Below, in pieces: positions 6,495 through 7,715 of a DNA stretch of 7,715 nucleotides. This DNA comes from Oscillospiraceae bacterium. GTDB lineage: Bacteria; Bacillota_A; Clostridia; Oscillospirales; CAG-272. How positions within the stretch are numbered: position 1 is the first letter of the stretch; every line of letters begins with the position of its first letter. The position numbers and the translations under genes are program-made. Location of the stretch: positions 1 through 7,715 of the forward strand of contig SVSO01000136.1 of NCBI GenBank assembly GCA_015064195.1, in the 5' to 3' direction. The notes beneath the pieces were generated by a model. That model ran no database searches. It had not been told where the DNA came from and saw nothing but the letters and a program-made list of their open reading frames with translations.

Positions 6495-6523
6495 TTGCAT
6501 TTTTCTTCAATTTGTGGTATGAT
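6495..6523 (+). promoter_or_regulatory. Extended -10 promoter of the UlaG-like gene
   Basis: TTGCAT (6495-6500, a weak -35), a 17-base spacer and TATGAT (6518-6523) preceded by TGG, an extended -10 TG that can make up for the poor -35. The start is expected near 6530, which coincides with the small dyad ATCAT-CA-ATGAT (6530-6541). Its -35 box is only six bases from the -35 box of the divergent promoter. Confidence 0.72.
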
Positions 6524-6551
6524 TATTATATCATCAATGATGGAGGTATCT

Positions 6552-7310
6552 ATGAAAATCACTTATCTCGGCCAGATGTGCTATCTCATCGAAGCGGGCA
6601 GTCTGAAGCTCGTCACCGACCCCTATCTGTCAAGTTCCGTGGACCGTCCCGACAGTCCCCGCAAGTATCCGCCGCCCATGACGCTTTCCGACATCATGCC
6701 CGACGCGATCCTCATCTCCCATCCCCACGGCGATCATCTCGACAAAACATCCCTCATCCCCTTTTACCGGATGCGCAGACGGAGCTTCACCCTTGTGCCC
6801 GCACCGTCCGCCGATACCATCCGGGAGATCGGCGGCGAGGCGGTGGAAATGAGCGCGCCCGAACCGGCAAAGCTTGGCGAATCGTGGCGGCTTGGCAATG
6901 TGACCGTCACCGCCATGCCCTGCGCACACACGGAGCTGCACCGGGATGAGGACGGATGCTACAGGGAGCTGTCCTACCTCATCGAAGCGGAGGGAAAGAA
7001 GATCTTTTTCGGCGGCGATATGAGTATGTACGACGGACTGCTGGAAGCTATTGCCGCCATTTCTCCGGATGTGATGCTCCTTCCGGTGAACGGCCGCGAC
7101 TGGTTCCGCACGTCGCAGAATATCATCGGCAATCTGGACTCCAACGAAGCCGCTGAGCTTGCGGCACGGTCGGGCACGAAGCTGTTCATCCCCGGCCATC
7201 ACGACCTGTACGATTTTAACGGCTGTCCGGATGAATGGATCGAATTTTCCGCGAATAAATTCGGCGCACCCCTGCGCATTCTGAAGCCCGGTGAGACCGC
7301 GGAGGTATAA
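6552..7310 (+). CDS. UlaG-like metallo-beta-lactamase-fold hydrolase (putative lactonase)
   Basis: This is a 252-residue cytoplasmic MBL-fold protein. It carries the metal-binding HPHGDH motif (His57, His59, Asp61, His62), a further His126 in PCAHTE, Asp156 in FFGGDMSMY and His216/His217 in IPGHHDLYD. The stretch LLPVNGRDWFRTSQNIIGN (176-194) resembles the corresponding segment of UlaG, the L-ascorbate-6-phosphate lactonase. It is shorter than E. coli UlaG, which I recall as about 350 residues, so it is a compact relative rather than an orthologue. No other ascorbate-pathway gene is present. GGAGG (6542-6546) lies five bases before the ATG; earlier in-frame starts would run antisense through the neighbouring gene and its promoter. 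Alternatives are a general MBL-fold phosphodiesterase or a metal-dependent hydrolase of unknown substrate. Next to glycosidases, a sugar lactone or phosphate ester is a reasonable guess. Confidence 0.87.
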   Translation: MKITYLGQMCYLIEAGSLKLVTDPYLSSSVDRPDSPRKYPPPMTLSDIMPDAILISHPHGDHLDKTSLIPFYRMRRRSFTLVPAPSADTIREIGGEAVEMSAPEPAKLGESWRLGNVTVTAMPCAHTELHRDEDGCYRELSYLIEAEGKKIFFGGDMSMYDGLLEAIAAISPDVMLLPVNGRDWFRTSQNIIGNLDSNEAAELAARSGTKLFIPGHHDLYDFNGCPDEWIEFSANKFGAPLRILKPGETAEV

Positions 7311-7313
7311 AGA

Positions 7314-7337
7314 AAAGCCGCCCGTGCGGGCGGCTTT
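7314..7337. terminator. Intrinsic terminator between convergent genes
   Basis: AAAGCCGCCC (7314-7323) pairs with GGGCGGCTTT (7328-7337) around GTGC. On the minus strand the stem is followed by an interrupted T-run (TTTTCTTT), a good terminator for the rhamnosidase gene ending at 7343. On the plus strand only three T follow, so it should work less well for the UlaG-like gene, which stops at 7310. Confidence 0.82.
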
Positions 7338-7342
7338 GGCGA

Positions 7343-7715
7343 TTATCTTACCGATGTCCAGGTGCGGTCGTCGGGCTTTGTCTCGTCGATGATGCGAAGC
7401 GTCACCGTGCCGCCGATGCGCTTCCATGTCGTGCCGTCCACAAACTGAAGACCCGGCTCCAGCACGATTTCCGCATTCATTCCGGCGGGAACAACGGCGG
7501 TATAGAGGATGGCCTCACCCTCACGATGCCACTCGGCGGAGATCTTTCCGGCGGGCGCAATGTGACTGCCCTCGGCATGATCCAGCGCGTCGATGAACTT
7601 GGGGGCGAACTTCACGTCGTTCACGCTCTTCTCGTAGGGATTGAGGTTGATGCCCACCAGATGCTTCATGAACCAGCTGATGATGTCGCCGAAGAAATGG
7701 TGGTTGCGGGATGCG
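7343..7715 (-). CDS. C-terminal part of an alpha-L-rhamnosidase-like enzyme (GH78), cut by the window edge
   Basis: The last 123 codons are visible; the frame is open to the right edge, so the true start lies outside. The first visible residues, SRNHHFFGDIISWF, match the end of the (alpha/alpha)6 barrel of GH78 enzymes, where an Asn-His-His/Tyr-(x)-(x)-Gly segment precedes a helix. The remaining 95 or so residues look like the C-terminal beta-sandwich (FIDALDHAEG..., ISAEWHREGEAILYTAVVPAG). GH78 enzymes release terminal L-rhamnose by inversion. The catalytic residues are not in the window. An ATG at 7669 would give a 108-residue protein, but it falls inside the conserved barrel helix and is not a plausible start. 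It converges on the UlaG-like gene with a terminator in between. Another (alpha/alpha)6-barrel glycosidase family remains possible. Confidence 0.75.
   Translation of the reverse strand, partial: ASRNHHFFGDIISWFMKHLVGINLNPYEKSVNDVKFAPKFIDALDHAEGSHIAPAGKISAEWHREGEAILYTAVVPAGMNAEIVLEPGLQFVDGTTWKRIGGTVTLRIIDETKPDDRTWTSVR

Noticed and set aside
6429..6500. 24-residue N-terminal extension of the serine hydrolase
   Set aside because: It would cover the gene's own promoter and lie upstream of its predicted start site. The ATG at 6426-6428 has an AAAGGG ribosome site.
6090..6551. Long in-frame extension upstream of the UlaG-like gene
   Set aside because: It is antisense to the serine hydrolase and crosses both promoters. 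MKITYLGQMC at 6552 is a normal MBL-fold start with GGAGG upstream.

Overview
The window looks like chromosomal DNA of a moderately GC-rich Gram-positive anaerobe, most plausibly a gut Clostridia member (Oscillospirales/Ruminococcaceae-like). This rests on strong Shine-Dalgarno sites (GGAG, GGAGG), near-consensus housekeeping promoters, AT-rich intergenic DNA against GC-rich genes, an oxygen-sensitive-type iron-sulfur serine dehydratase, and glycan-degrading enzymes. The taxonomic call is inference; there is no rRNA or phylogenetic marker here.

Layout: (i) 1-170 is a non-coding stretch packed with inverted repeats, some mutually exclusive, resembling a repeat element or IS end remnant. (ii) 172-1693 is a promoter, a candidate operator dyad and a single gene encoding an XRE helix-turn-helix domain fused to a single-chain L-serine dehydratase. 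(iii) 1736-5338 is a consensus promoter driving a glycoside hydrolase family 2 enzyme and, 57 bases downstream, a sugar phosphate isomerase/epimerase-like TIM barrel. The two genes are separated by a 14-bp GCAA-loop hairpin and end at a symmetric terminator. (iv) 5349-7310 is a divergent pair: a beta-lactamase-fold serine hydrolase on the minus strand and an UlaG-like metallo-beta-lactamase-fold hydrolase on the plus strand, fired from back-to-back extended -10 promoters in a 123-bp gap. (v) 7314-7715 is a second convergent terminator and the C-terminal end of a minus-strand GH78 alpha-L-rhamnosidase-like gene that runs off the right edge.

How the genes may work together: GH2 plus GH78 plus a sugar isomerase/epimerase, with two small hydrolases suited to esters or lactones, suggests cytoplasmic processing of imported, possibly rhamnose-containing or acylated plant oligosaccharides or glycosides. 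None of the complete proteins has a visible signal peptide or membrane segment. No transporter or dedicated sugar regulator lies in the window, so the substrate is unknown. Most of the window is ordinary metabolic sequence. The features that deserve a second look are the regulator-enzyme fusion with a matching dyad over its own -35 box, and the hairpin-dense left edge.
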